A stretch of DNA of 64,000 nucleotides from Populus alba (lineage: Eukaryota; Streptophyta; Magnoliopsida; Malpighiales; Salicaceae). Below are positions 12,701 to 24,234 of this stretch, piece by piece (position 1 is the stretch's first letter; the number at the start of each line of letters is the position of its first letter). Both the position numbers and the translations under genes were made by a program. The stretch lies in NCBI RefSeq assembly GCF_005239225.2, contig NC_133295.1, positions 930,001 through 994,000 on the forward strand. The letters run 5' to 3'. A model generated the notes under the pieces. That model made no database searches, had not been told where the DNA came from, and worked only from the letters and a program-made list of their open reading frames with translations.

Positions 12701-13591
12701 GAGACTCAAGACGTTCTACTGTAGTTTGATGCTGTGGCTTCAGACATGTTTTGCTGATAATGCTGTTGGTTTCTATATGGATTTTGTCTCCTTGTTAAAG
12801 AATAATCATGACTCCTAACTCTGTATGGTAATACTCAATCAGTTTAAAGAGTCTTCCTGAAGAGGCAAGATTGCAATCTCTATTGGATGATTGGCAATGT
12901 ATGAGTATTCAAATTTTATATGTGGTTGATATTATTATGTAAGATGTTGGAAAAGTATTTATACATCATGTCTTAAAAGTTGCTGGGTTTTTTTTAGCAA
13001 CGGCTGGTTGGTTTCTAATGATAGTCGTATTATTTGGTGCACCATATCATCTGAAGGCGTGAATCCGTGAGTGTGGGTTCGTCTTAGTAACTGGACATTT
13101 TTGTCACCTGTGATTGCTGTAAATAATGCACACCATTATTGCAGATGCATCTATAGAAGTTTTCATTTGAGATGATGATAAGCTGGGATAAAATCATTAC
13201 TTGTGCTTCCTATCTCAATAGGTAGAGATAAATGGGAAACTTACACAGATGAGTGTTGCTCCCATTTTGGTTCATGGCTTGTCCTGAATCAATATGATTT
13301 TATCTGGGAACTAGTTGGCGCATCTATATTGTTTGATTTGCTGTGCTCTGGCAGGACAAGCATCCCACCTCACCTCGACGATAGTTATTAGAGGCATTTG
13401 GAAGGAACACAGCAAAAAAAAAAAGAAAAGCTGCTTGTTTTGCTCTAATGATCAATCTTGATCATCTTTTTTGGCACATGGAAAGCATCAAAGCTCAAAG
13501 TTAGCTCTTCATATTTCACGAATATCCAGCATGCAATAATACAGGGTCTGTGTAAGAGAGCCTTGATGAAAACCTGACTTTCTATAACAGG
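12701..13591. other. Convergent 3' regions of the small membrane protein gene and the LRR receptor kinase
   Basis: About 0.9 kb holding the 3' UTR of the small membrane protein gene and the probable 3' UTR of the antisense receptor kinase. The open frame at 13203-13391 has no recognisable motif and I treat it as chance. Confidence 0.5.
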
Positions 13592-16500
13592 TCAGGACTC
13601 AGGAAGGATATCAGATTTTTTGGTTCGAATGTTTCTGTTATTTACACTTCTTTCATGCTTATCTTGCAATTTTATAAGAGAACGTACTACATCTCTCATG
13701 GATGGTCTCTTATCAGCCACTGATTCAGTGCACTCAAGTGCTAATTCTAGCAGTTTCAAAGCCTTTTGTTGCTCATCTCTATCCCAGAAACTGATTTCTC
13801 TATCAAGGAAGCAAACACATTCATCATTCTCTTGCAGCTTCTTCCTCGTCCAGGAAACGATATCCAGACCTTCTTCAAAGCTGGGGTCTACTGGAAATTT
13901 TCTGCAAACAATCTCTAACAGAATGACTCCGTAGCTGTATACATCGACTTTCTCTGTCAATCGGATTGAGTATGCATTTTCTGAAATTTTGGACAAGGAA
14001 AAAGGAGAAACACAAGACAGGAATTAGCATTTGAGCTTCGACATAAATTTTTCATGATTAATGAACCGAAAGAACGGTTTAGCTTGGTAGAAAGCGACTT
14101 ACCTGGTGCCATGTAACCTAGAGTTCCTACAATTCTAGACCTCGTCGAGCTTGAATCAGAATCAAGAAGCATTTTTGACATCCCAAAATCTCCAACCTTG
14201 GGTTCCAATTCAGAATCCATCAAAATGTTATCTGATTTGACATCTCTGTGAATGATTTGTGGCACGCAATCATGATGAAGGTAAGAAAGGCCTTGCGCAA
14301 CACCAAGAGCAATGCGATATCGGGTGTCCCAATCCAAAGCCATACGTGGTTCATGTCTGTGTAGGACATCAAATAATGTTCCTCCAGGCATGAATTCAGT
14401 TACAATGAACCCATAACCATCTTTAATGCAGTAGCCCCCCATTCTCACGATATTTCGATGCCTGACTACGCTCAAAGTTCTCATTTCAAGGCCAAAGTTA
14501 TCCCCAGATAAGCTCACCTTCTTGACAGCCCAGTGCTTTCTGGAGTTTGCAGATTCTGTCCTGTAAACTGTGCCATGCTTGCCTCTCCCAATTACATATT
14601 CCTCACTCCTGCCTTCTGTAGCACGCATTATATCTTCAAACTGTAAATCTTCTGGCAAATCTTCAGTATGCAATCGACATTCACGAAGAAGTGATTGATC
14701 ACGGTGATATTTATGTTGAAGGACTCGAACCACTATTATGTAAACCACAGAACAAAGCAATGCCATAGAGATAACAACACATATAATGACACCAGCCAAC
14801 GCATGCCGGTCAAGCCTTCTTGTATGGCCTTCTCTAACATTCTTGCAGTCTCTTGCATCATTACCTAGCAAACAAAGTTCAGGATTTCCAAGAAAAGACC
14901 CTGGATATGAAGCCACTATTCTCATCCATGAAGTTGGAAGCTTGCCAGAGAGTTGATTGAATGATATGTTGACAAAGTAAAGGGAGATCATGTTGTTGAG
15001 TTCTGTCGGCATCTCACCATAGAAGCTGTTGCTTGAGAGATCAAGAATCTGTAACTTGTCTAGATTGCCAAGGCACCCAGGGATTTTACCAGAAAGCTTA
15101 TTATAGCTCAGATTAAGAACTGAACTAAAATGGTTGATCTTGCTCAAACTGCAAGGAATAGGACCTTCAAGCATGTTACTGCTAAGCTGCAATTCAAAGA
15201 GACCTTGAAGACGAGAGAAGGAGTCAGGAATAGCTCCACTAAGTTTGTTCTCTTGAAGGAGAAGGCTTTCTAATTTTTCGAATGAAGTGATCTCTGAAGG
15301 AATTTTTCCTGACAACTGATTCTTACTCAAGTCTATTTTAATTAACTTTCTGCAATGACTGAGGTCAGAGGGAATGCTTCCCGTTAAATTATTAGAAGAA
15401 AGTCTCAAGGCTTGAAGATTTGCAAGCTTTCCAAGCTCAGGAGGTATAGAGCCAGAGAATTTGTTCCCTGAAAAATCAATCATTGATAGATTGCTCCAAG
15501 AACCAAACACTGCAGGTATTTTTCCTTCAATCAAGTTTCCTCTAACTTCCAAGTAAGAAATCCCAGAGTTCCTCTCCAAATCGGTTGGTATACTCCCCTC
15601 TAGAAGATTGTTACTAAGAATCACCCTCCTTAGAGACAAACACTTGCCAATCTCAACCGGAAAGATCCCATTAAACCTGTTGTCCCCAAGGGTCAGAACT
15701 CTCAGATTTTTGCCATTGCATACATTGGGAGGAATTGGTCCATAAAGGTAGTTCGAGGTTAGGTCGAGTCTATCAAGATCTGGAGAATATTTCCCAAGAT
15801 CAATTGGTACCTCACCAGTAAGATCATTATGAGCAAATGAAAGATAGGTGAGTTTTGTAAAATTGGTGATTTCAGATGGGATTATACCACTCAAATTATT
15901 GCTATACAGAGCTAATATTTTAAGGCTGCTCAATCTCCCTATCTGCCTTGGAATATGGCCTTCAATAAAATTATTGGACAAGAAAAGAACCTCAAGATTC
16001 TCAAGATTACATATTTCAGGAGGGATGCTCCCTCCTATATGGTTATTCTGAAGCCTAAATTCAACAAGTGAACTGCAATTTCCAATCTCAGCAGGCAATG
16101 AGCCATCAAGCTTGTTGTCAAAGAGAATTAGATTGGTCAAATATTGGAGAGTTCCAATTAATCTAGGAATATGACCAACAAGATTATTACCAGAAAGAGC
16201 AATGTTCATAAGCTGAGGGCATTGAGAAATCCTCTCAGATATTGTGCCATTCAGCTTGTTCCCTGAAAGAACAAGCTCTTGTAATTTTTCAAGACCCCAC
16301 AAAGTTTCTGGAATTTCCCCTTCAAGTTTGTTTCCATCAAGATAAAGAACTTCAAGTTGCAAAAGACCCTTGAAAATCTCTGGTGCAATGACTCCTTCAA
16401 AATTGTTTTGAGAGGCGATAAACACAGTAAGGTTTTGGCAATTACTGAGAGTAAAAGGAAGAGATCCAGAAAATGCATTCCCATGAATCCAAAGATCAGA

Positions 16501-17157
16501 GATTGCGCAGGAAGGTAAGAAATTTGGCAACAACCCTGTTAGGTTATTTGTGTTAAGATACAGGAAATTCAACTTTGGCAGAGAAAATATTTCACTTGGA
16601 ACCGCTCCACTCAAATAATTGTTATACAACCCTAGGTATTCAAGGTTGGTGCAAAAGCTTACCTCAGGAGGAATATTACCAGAAAGAGAGTTGTAGCCCA
16701 AGTCTAACTGTACAAGCTTCTTTGATTTGAAAACATCAGCAGGAATTGAACCTTCCAAGCCATTGTCATTGAGAAGAATGGTATTGAGCTGACCACAGTT
16801 CACAAGCAAGTGAGGAATAACACCGGTGAAATGGTTTCCACTAAGATCAAGTAAGACCAAATGTTTATGGCGGCAGAGAAAAGTAATGGAGTTGTTTAAG
16901 ACACCAGAAAGACCATATCCTGACAGGTTTAAGGCCTTGACTTGAAAACTTTTGTTGGGATAGCAAGAAACTCCCGGCCATTGGCAAGGAGAGGAAGATG
17001 AGCTTGATTGGTTCCATGGCAAGAGCTTTTGAGAAAGTAACGGAAGACTATCTTGGAACTTGAGAAGGTCAATTGCTGATGAAGGTAATGAGGCTGGTGA
17101 AGAAGCTAGGAAAAGGGTAAGAGAGATTACAACAAAACTTTGGCAAAGCAGAAACAT
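13592..17157 (-). CDS. Leucine-rich repeat receptor-like kinase, 1147 aa, 2 exons
   Basis: Exon 1 is 17157-14103 and exon 2 is 13980-13592. The junction falls inside the kinase at GYMAP/ENAYS and gives 3444 nt in frame. Order of parts: signal peptide (residues 1 to about 28); LRR N-cap with a Cys pair (SSPCQWPGVSC); about 25 LRRs of the plant LxxLxLxxNxLxGxIP type up to about residue 720; a second Cys pair (ELCLLGNDARDC); a transmembrane helix at about 785-808; and a Ser/Thr kinase from about 850. Kinase motifs are intact: GRGKHGTV glycine loop near 856, WAVKKV lysine, HRDVKSDN near 969 (RD type, catalytic Asp present), DFG near 989, and DVYSYGVILLE. This is the layout of subfamily XI receptors such as PEPR, which bind peptides at the plasma membrane. 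The ligand cannot be read from the sequence. Decayed copies of it lie at 18165-18345 and 19736-19925. Confidence 0.93.
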
Positions 17158-18039
17158 GGTAACTAATGATCATAGACCAAACTAAACATGACAAGGGAAG
17201 TGGTTTGTACCGAAGTTGTGAGCTATATTCTCTGTCTGTGTAATGGTTTTTCTTCTGAATTTATAATGTTTTTTTACTGTTTCCTATGACACTTTGATGT
17301 CTTTATGTGTGTAGATGAGGTGGGGCGGCAAATGCTCTTTATGGGGAAACTAGTGGCAGCAGGTGTAAGGAAAGAGTCCAAGGTGTTCGTTTTGGTCGTT
17401 TTGTGCAACTTTGACACTTGAATATTTGAGAGAATGTGAAGCTTTGCTTAAAAGAAAAGTTAAATAAGGGTCATGTTGAGGAGATAAGGAGACTATGATT
17501 TTTGCCATTTGCCATCTTAATTTTTTAAGCCAGAATCATGCACATCACCAATATAAAAATGATGTTGTTTTCAAGACTCATTAGGGCCCACCTTACTTCA
17601 ACATTTCTCCATCAATGAAGTATACACAAAGGCACCCTAGCAAATTATTATTCGTATATTCAATGCTTTCTTAATTTTAACCTCGTGTTAAACAAGTGGA
17701 TTGTTGCACAACACCAACCTCTAGGCTCTACGTCTTCCATCTTTTGAGTTCATTCACCAATGAGTTATCTATTAATTCATCTTAAAATCAATTTAAAAGA
17801 GGATTTAATCTCGATTGATTTGAAAACATCATTTACCAATACAACTTATTATTACATCCTTTGTATATTCAATGCTTGCCTGATTCTCTAGTTAATATAG
17901 ACATTCCTGGTCTGTTGGTTGCTCCAGATTTGTTGCTGATGAGTCCCATTTCCAATTTGGGATTCTTACTATTTCAGCATGTACACAACAATGAGCTTTG
18001 CTGCCTATAGGATTATGCAGTAATTGCCAGCAGCCATGA

Positions 18040-18165
18040 AAACCTGCACCAGCATCACTTGGGGCACTCTATTTCCTTCGTAAAGACTACAAGCTCGCCC
18101 ATGATTCCTTGTTACCACTTAGATACAGGGAGATCTCAAGGTAGAAGAGTTTGAAACTGAGGGCG
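18040..18165 (+). pseudogene. Relic of the 72-aa membrane protein gene, without its intron
   Basis: Plus-strand translation from about 18045 gives LGALYFLRKDYKLAHDS, matching FAGIYLLYKDFKVAHDA of the gene at 11009-12700. It runs straight into DNA resembling exon 2 of that gene: GATACAGGGAGATCTC, then GAAGAGTTTGAAAC, against GATAGACGGATCTC and GAAAAGTTGAAAC. The 1.47-kb intron is missing and about 20 nt at the junction are lost. The exon 2 part has a stop codon in frame (RYREISR then stop), so it is not functional. Confidence 0.65.
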
Positions 18166-18345
18166 GGGGAGGTATTTGCCCACCCAAATTGTTGTTTGGC
18201 AGCTTGATAAACTCTAATGTCGTCAACTGCTCTAATTTTACTCTAGACAATAGTCGTAGATATGGCAAGTTTTCTAAACAAGCTGGGAGAATACCTCCTA
18301 GATTATTTCAAGAAAGATCTAGCTGTTCCAAGTTCCTCAGTTCAT
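18165..18345 (-). pseudogene. Leucine-rich repeat gene relic
   Basis: Read on the minus strand, 18345-18283 gives ELRNLEQLDLS, stop, NNLGGILP. About 18270-18165 gives LEQLTTLEFIKLPNNNLGGQ followed by IPP, in another frame. These are clear plant LRR consensus units broken by a stop and a frameshift. They lie directly beyond the relic of the neighbouring small gene, in the same order as the intact gene pair. Confidence 0.65.
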
Positions 18346-18419
18346 ACCATCCTAAACAATTCATCACAAATCATGTCAAATTAGTGATGGAAGCATCTTT
18401 ATCGATATAAATGTAGGTA

Positions 18420-18720
18420 GGTAGAGGTATGCACAAGCTAGTTTGTAGGATTCAAACGTTTTTTTTTAACGTGAATCCCACAAGTTAGATTATACGTACC
18501 TCGACTAATTCCACAAATCCTGAATTTAATGACCATGTAAACCTTCAATAATTTTAAGGTTTGTGAGACTCGAACCGATAATTTTTAAAAAACAAATTTA
18601 AAACCTGACTAGTTGAATTATATATACTTCTCAGGATTGCAGGTGAAGAATTTTTAATTTACCTTGAGTTGGTAAGGTGACATTCACTCACAGGCAAAAC
18701 TTCAAGAACAGATAATATTT
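18420..18720. repeat. Possible SINE-like or other decayed repeat
   Basis: Contains GACTCGAACCG (reverse complement CGGTTCGAGTC, resembling a tRNA B box) and TTGAGTTGGTAAGGTGAC, weakly like an A box. No cloverleaf or clear ends can be drawn, so this is only a suggestion. Confidence 0.2.
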
Positions 18721-19735
18721 CAATATTCTAAAGAATCTATGTCGGAAGAGAACTTTGATCAAGGAATAAGTATTCAAGTTGCTCCCAATAACTGAAGCAA
18801 AATACATTGCCGTAGACCTTTTCCAGATTAACTACTTCTAACTTCTTCAAAGTCATCGTTTAAAAAAAAGAATTCTTTAAATGTTCATGATCGAATTTGG
18901 TTAGGTAATTGAGTAATGTTCAACAAGCTATGTCAATTAAATTTAGTTGGGTCAATAGTTTTTTTAAATTTAAATTAAAACTCCGACCCATAGCTCTATA
19001 TCATAAGTTTTCCAAGTGAAAGTCATAAGTTCAGGTTTAATAACTATGTTTTCCACTACCATTTTGTAGCCCTAGTACTAGGGCATGCATGCCACCTTCC
19101 TTTCCTATTCATTAATAGGAAGTTACTGTGTTGTCTACTAATTAACATCCATTCTCCATGGATTATCTTCTTAGTATCCGGAGGAAAACCAGCACCTTAA
19201 CTTGAGAAATAAAACTAGTGCTTTCCCAACAGCCTTTAATAAGAAACTGCATAGAAGTGAGAGTTATAAAAGTGAGTATATAACACAAGTAGAATACTAT
19301 GAAAAGCTAAGAACTCCATCCCTAAGACTAAGCATTGATAGTAATATCTACAGTTGAGAGACCAAAGAATTAAGTTAAACTGGAGAGACATCTAAGGGGA
19401 TGAAACTCTCTCATGAGAATATTTGAAGACACCCTCAAAATATTTACTCAACTAGAACGATCGATCAGAAGAAAGAAGCAAAAACAAGGTCGATCATGAT
19501 TTCTAGTGGTTCGAAAACTTGAAAGCGTTTCTCATTGGAATTGCAAGTGAGTCCTTTAACTACCTTTGGTTTTAGCTTGTTTGTTGCTTGTCTTTCTTTT
19601 CATCACCAGCCATGCTTGTGTTTAATTTACATTGCCAAGGCTTACCTTAGGGGGGGCATCACCTGAAAGAGAACTATGAATGGCATTTAGAAATGTAATT
19701 AAGCAGATATTGAAGCTCCTAAGCCATTGTGATAC

Positions 19736-19925
19736 AGAAGTTGGCCACAGTTTCCAAGTGGGAGGGGATTACTCCACTAAAATGTTTCTACCGAGGTCAA
19801 GAAGACCAAATGTTTGAGATGGGAAACATGGAATTTTTCAAGATGCCAAAAACTCCGAATCCTGACAGGTTTAAGGCCTTGACTTGAAGTCTGCTGTTGG
19901 AGGATAACAAGAAACTAGTTGAGAA
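19736..19925 (-). pseudogene. Relic of the N-terminal LRR region of the receptor kinase
   Basis: About 190 bp align with 16783-16975 of the intact kinase gene, with several exact blocks. One is the 19-base CCTGACAGGTTTAAGGCCT; others are AAGACCAAATGTTT and the segment around TGGCCACAGTT. By eye identity is roughly 70-75 percent with small indels that break the frame. It lies in the same orientation as the intact gene. Confidence 0.75.
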
Positions 19926-20423
19926 GGTGAAAAATGTTATGCAGATATTTTTTTAAAAGTTAAGAAATCAAGGGATACGTAGATTAGGATTCTTCCCAGT
20001 GAGTACGGGTAATGCAGAATAATAAGAAAACAAAAATGGTATGCAGATATGCATAATGCATAGATGAAAAATATTTTAAAAAATGTTAAATATGATCATA
20101 AAAGAAAGACAATATGTCTGTAATGAAGGAGGAAATTGATGATATTTGCATGTAAGGAAGACGAAGAATCTCTACCCTCCTAACTAATTGACAGTTGCTC
20201 ACCAATGGAAATACTATTTTTCTGAAAAATTCAACTGTAATTCTACCTCTCATCCAATTATCTAGCTACTGTCTTCAGAAACATGATAGTTATTCCAATC
20301 CAGCATCCTAATTAAGCCCTCCCTAAAGAACATTTTTCCCAGTAAACATGATCATATTGTCCTTCACTAAAATCCTTCACCAACCAGAAGAATACATGAC
20401 TTGAAAAGAATAGTTGACTCTAG

Positions 20424-20699
20424 ATGCTGTGCTCATGTTCCATACCAGTTCCTATAATCAGATTCAGCTGTCATTTCTATCCACTTGGTCACAACGAGCT
20501 TCCTATATCTGTACATGCAACATTAAGCCCTAGCGAGATACAAAGCCCACAGAGAGAACAATCAGTGTTTCGGAGGAGCCGGCCACCACAAGTCTTTCGG
20601 ATGAACATAAAATCAACAGCGTCGTCACAGCCTGGATTCCCTGGACTAGGCTTAAGGAGAAGCAAGTTGAAGAACAACAAACATAGAATGAAGGTCTAA
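20424..20699 (+). other. Unassigned 91-codon open frame
   Basis: The frame is less AT-biased than its surroundings and ends in a basic segment (GLRRSKLKNNKHRM). It has no signal peptide that I can see, no recognisable domain and no evident splice partner. It may be a coding remnant or chance. Confidence 0.15.
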
Positions 20700-21169
20700 A
20701 TTTCATATAGAGCCTGCCAAATCAAGCCTGAACCCTGGATTCCCCCACTAAGCTGAGTCCTAGATGTACAAATTTTTCCATTCCCAGCTGGTGGAGAAAA
20801 GGAAGGGAATATTTCTTGCTGTACTCTTCATCGGAAGTCAATAAATTAATTAATCATATCCAAGAGCAGCAGAACTCAAGATTTGAGTGGAGATCATAGT
20901 CTTTTATGGGAATTTACTGATAAAAACACAGCTCAAGACGGATCAGCAATACAGAAGCTAGTGGTTTCCTAATTTTTGTTAGACCTGTTGGGATTATTTC
21001 AATCCCAATAAGAAATCCTCTCATGTCTTCACTCCCTCCGGAAATTATGGTGGCCGTGATTATGCTTATTTGTTGTGATAATATTATTTAGTAACATGTT
21101 GTGTTGGTGTTTTCACATATGATTCACTGTTGAGTTGGAAGAATGATATCATAATAGATATTTAAATGG

Positions 21170-21405
21170 GTATTAGCATGTTTTATATCATGTTGTTTTT
21201 GTGTTTTAAAAATATTTTTTAAAAAAATTAAAATATTTTTATTTTTTTCTTTACTTCAAATAAATATATTTCTTTTGGTATTTTAAGATCATTTTGAGGT
21301 GCTGATTTCAAAAATAATTTTTTAAAATAAAAATAATATTATTTTAATACATTTCTAAGTAAAAAACATTTTGAAAAGCAATCACAATTCCAAACAGATA
21401 ATATT
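21170..21405 (-). mobile_element. Decayed hAT-like MITE, same family as those at 3.0, 46.2 and 47.4 kb
   Basis: On the minus strand it starts near TTTGGAATTGTGATTGCTTT and continues TTTCAAAATGTTTTTTACTT, then AGCACCTCAAAATGATC. These match in order the landmarks of the better preserved copies at 46192-46390 and 47417-47630. Confidence 0.55.
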
Positions 21406-24220
21406 GTTTAATAAACCTCAAAACATGGGATATATCTAATCAGATGATCGTTCGTGCTAAGCTACGGATACACATTTGCAAGTGCTTTATTTTTTTAAAA
21501 TAAATTTAATAACTAAGGTTATAGTATCAATGAATTAAATAAATTAGTTTTATTTAAATTATATATAAAAATAAAAAATAGGAAAATATATATAAATTCA
21601 CCACAATAACGTGATAATTTTTTTTTATCTAAAAGTAAAAAAATGATGTTGTTTAATTTTTAACCAATTAAATATGAAATGACGAAACATGATTAAAAAA
21701 AAGAGAGATAAAGAACTGGTGTGAATCAATCTGAATCAGCAGAGTAAACATATAATCTGAACATTAAGGGGTGAGCTGGTACGGATTAACCTAACAATCC
21801 TAGGTCATGATGTGACAATTCAATAGAAAAAAAAAAATAAAGATAACCACAAAGCCATTTAAAAAAAGCATCGAATGACATTATCAAAAAAGAAAAAAAA
21901 TGTCAATCCTTGTCAACTTTTCAAAGTCATGACCCGGGTTATCATACTAGAAGCACTGTACACGAAAAAATTTTAAAGGTCAATTCCTAGAAAATAAAAC
22001 GTTAAAGGATGACTTGAAAAAAATATAGATAAAAAAATCAAAAAAAAAAACAATTAAAAGAATAAGGGTTAAAATCATAAGAAAAAATAAATCAAAGGGT
22101 AACAATAAATTTTTAATTTCAGATTTAAATTGAAAAGAATAAAAACATTAACAAAAAAAATAAAAAGAATAAGGACCAAAATAACAACAACAACAACAAT
22201 AAAAGCAATACATAATCAACTTAGATTGAATGGTAAAATTTTAAAAAATAAAATTATTAAAGGGTCAAAAAATAATCAAAAGAATAAGGATCCAGTTGAA
22301 GACACAATACATGATTTTAAAAAAAATCAAACATGTAGAATTTTTCAACATGTTTTTTACATAAAAAATTTAAATATAAATCGAAAAACTTATGAACACA
22401 TCTAATCACATAAATTACAAACTATTTTGTAAATAAATTAAAAAAACCATCAATGATAAATAAAAATGTAACGGGAAAAACTTGAGCGATAAATATAAAT
22501 AAAGATATTTAATATCGTAATATAGGTCATTTGCCCAGTTGTGTTTAATTAATATATTTATAAAAATCAATTTACAACAAAAATTGAAACACACATGAAA
22601 TTTATTGAATAAAAAAAGAGAAAGAAAATTCCAAATTATAAATGAACTACACCAACCTCATAAAAAAATTAAACACACGCTCAATATAATTAAAAAATAA
22701 TTGTTATTTAAAAAATGCTAAATAAGCTAAAAAAAATCACAAAAAATGGGTGTTAATTAAAACATAAATGCAAAAATTATTTTAAAAAATACATATATAA
22801 AATTAGTAATTAAAAAAACAAGATAATAAAAAAAACATATATATAAAAAAATGAAGTCAGGCCTTGCGTCTGGCCCATAAAAAAGAGCCCACTTGTAAGC
22901 CTTCATTTTTTTTTTCTAAAGTCCATGGGGCAGATGTATTTGCCAAGAAAAAAAATAAACAACGTTGCACAAAATCTAGTACTGTGGTGGCTGGAAAATA
23001 AAACTCTTGTTTTTTTGATCCATACATGTACTTTCAAACCCCCTTTTTATAACAACCATTTAGGAAACATCATTGAAATTGAATAAAAAAAACACAAAAA
23101 AACCCAAAACCCATAATCAACTTGAATAAAAAAATTTCCAAACCCCATATCTTTTTTTAGGTGTTTTTAAGATTAAAAAACACTTAATCTTAACTCTTTT
23201 TATTATACGGAATCATTTGACACAAAAAAACAATTGTTTTAGTGGTTAAAATCATTATTAACAACAACTTTCTCTCTTTCAACTAAAATCTAGTGACTTC
23301 CCTCTCTCTCCCCCACTAAAAAATGACTAAAAAAAATAAAATAAAGTTGATGTCAAAATGTAATTTTTAAAAATTATAGAAACCAGCTACCTAATAGTTT
23401 TAAAAGGATAAAAGACTAAAAGGAAATTTTTAAACAAATGGCAAAGCCGCCAATTATGTTACATGTGTTTTTCATTTAAGCCCTATTTCTTTCAATTCAA
23501 CCCTCACCTCCCAAAATACATGTAATTGGGATCCAATTTGGGTTTAAAAGGGTTTAATTGTGAAAAAAAAAGTTCAAGGATCAAATTAAGATGTTCAAAA
23601 AAATCACTATTACAATCCATAATGAATTATGAGATAGAAAGCAATAAAAAAGCTTAAGTAAAAAACCCACACGCTTTTATATATTATGTTAATGATGAAT
23701 ATGTAACTATACAAAGAGTTAAGATCTTATTTAAATGATTGCTCGAGATATGCAATTGTAAAATATGTATTAATTAACTAAATATTTTTAAAATTATAAT
23801 TAAAATAAAAAAATAGTTTTTATTTAAGACTAAATTTTATAATTAGGATGTTATATGTGACAAGAGAGTCTTCACATAATCATAATCTAAGTACTCATAT
23901 ATTTCTAGATGAGTTCGGTAAAATAATTTTTTTATTTTTTTTCTTAATCACTACTAAGAAAAAAAAAAGTAACAAATGTATAGTGTTCTAATTAAAAAAA
24001 AGGTCAACAAGAGTCGAGCAACTAAAATCTAAAGGTTTTAAGAAACGAAAGACTAAGTTATGATTCTGTTAATAATTCAGGGACTGAAATATTAATCTAC
24101 TCATCTTACAATCAATTTGCCACTATTTTCTCACCCATATCCCTCCCGCCAAACAAAAAGGGTTTAAGCTCCTCTCTTCTCTCCAATTCAAAAGCCCTAA
24201 CCCCCAATTTTCTCAAATCC

Positions 24221-24229
24221 AAACCCTAA
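24221..24229 (+). promoter_or_regulatory. Telo-box in the CPSF160 leader
   Basis: AAACCCTAA lies 5 bp before the CPSF160 start codon, with a related GCCCTAACCC about 25 bp upstream. Telo-boxes near the start of plant genes are typical of housekeeping and translation-related genes. The match is exact; the role is inferred. Confidence 0.55.
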
Positions 24230-24234
24230 CCACA

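Larger units (their letters stand above)
17158..24234. other. Gene-poor 7-kb spacer between the receptor kinase and CPSF160 promoters
   Basis: It contains the relics listed separately at 18.0-18.35 and 19.7-19.9 kb, a MITE relic near 21.2 kb, and very A-rich sequence from 21.8 to 24.0 kb. The A-rich part has long lysine/asparagine frames that are composition artefacts, such as 22130-22405. Some of it may be decayed LTR retrotransposon, but I found no paired LTRs, primer site or polyprotein. The outer ends should hold the divergent promoters of the two flanking genes. Confidence 0.5.

Noticed and set aside
13957..14102. Receptor kinase reading on past GYMAPG into a 48-residue tail
   Set aside because: A GTAAGT donor and CAG acceptor remove 14102-13981 and restore GYMAPENAYS and the rest of the kinase; the tail is intron read-through.
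18568..18680. tRNA gene suggested by GGTTCGAGTC on the minus strand
   Set aside because: Only a B-box-like string is present. No acceptor stem, anticodon arm or spacing fits a tRNA.
22130..22405. 91-codon lysine/asparagine-rich frame
   Set aside because: It follows from A-rich DNA; there is no domain, codon pattern or splice context.
21800..24000. LTR retrotransposon in the A-rich spacer
   Set aside because: No paired long repeats, primer-binding site, polypurine tract or polyprotein fragment could be found by eye.
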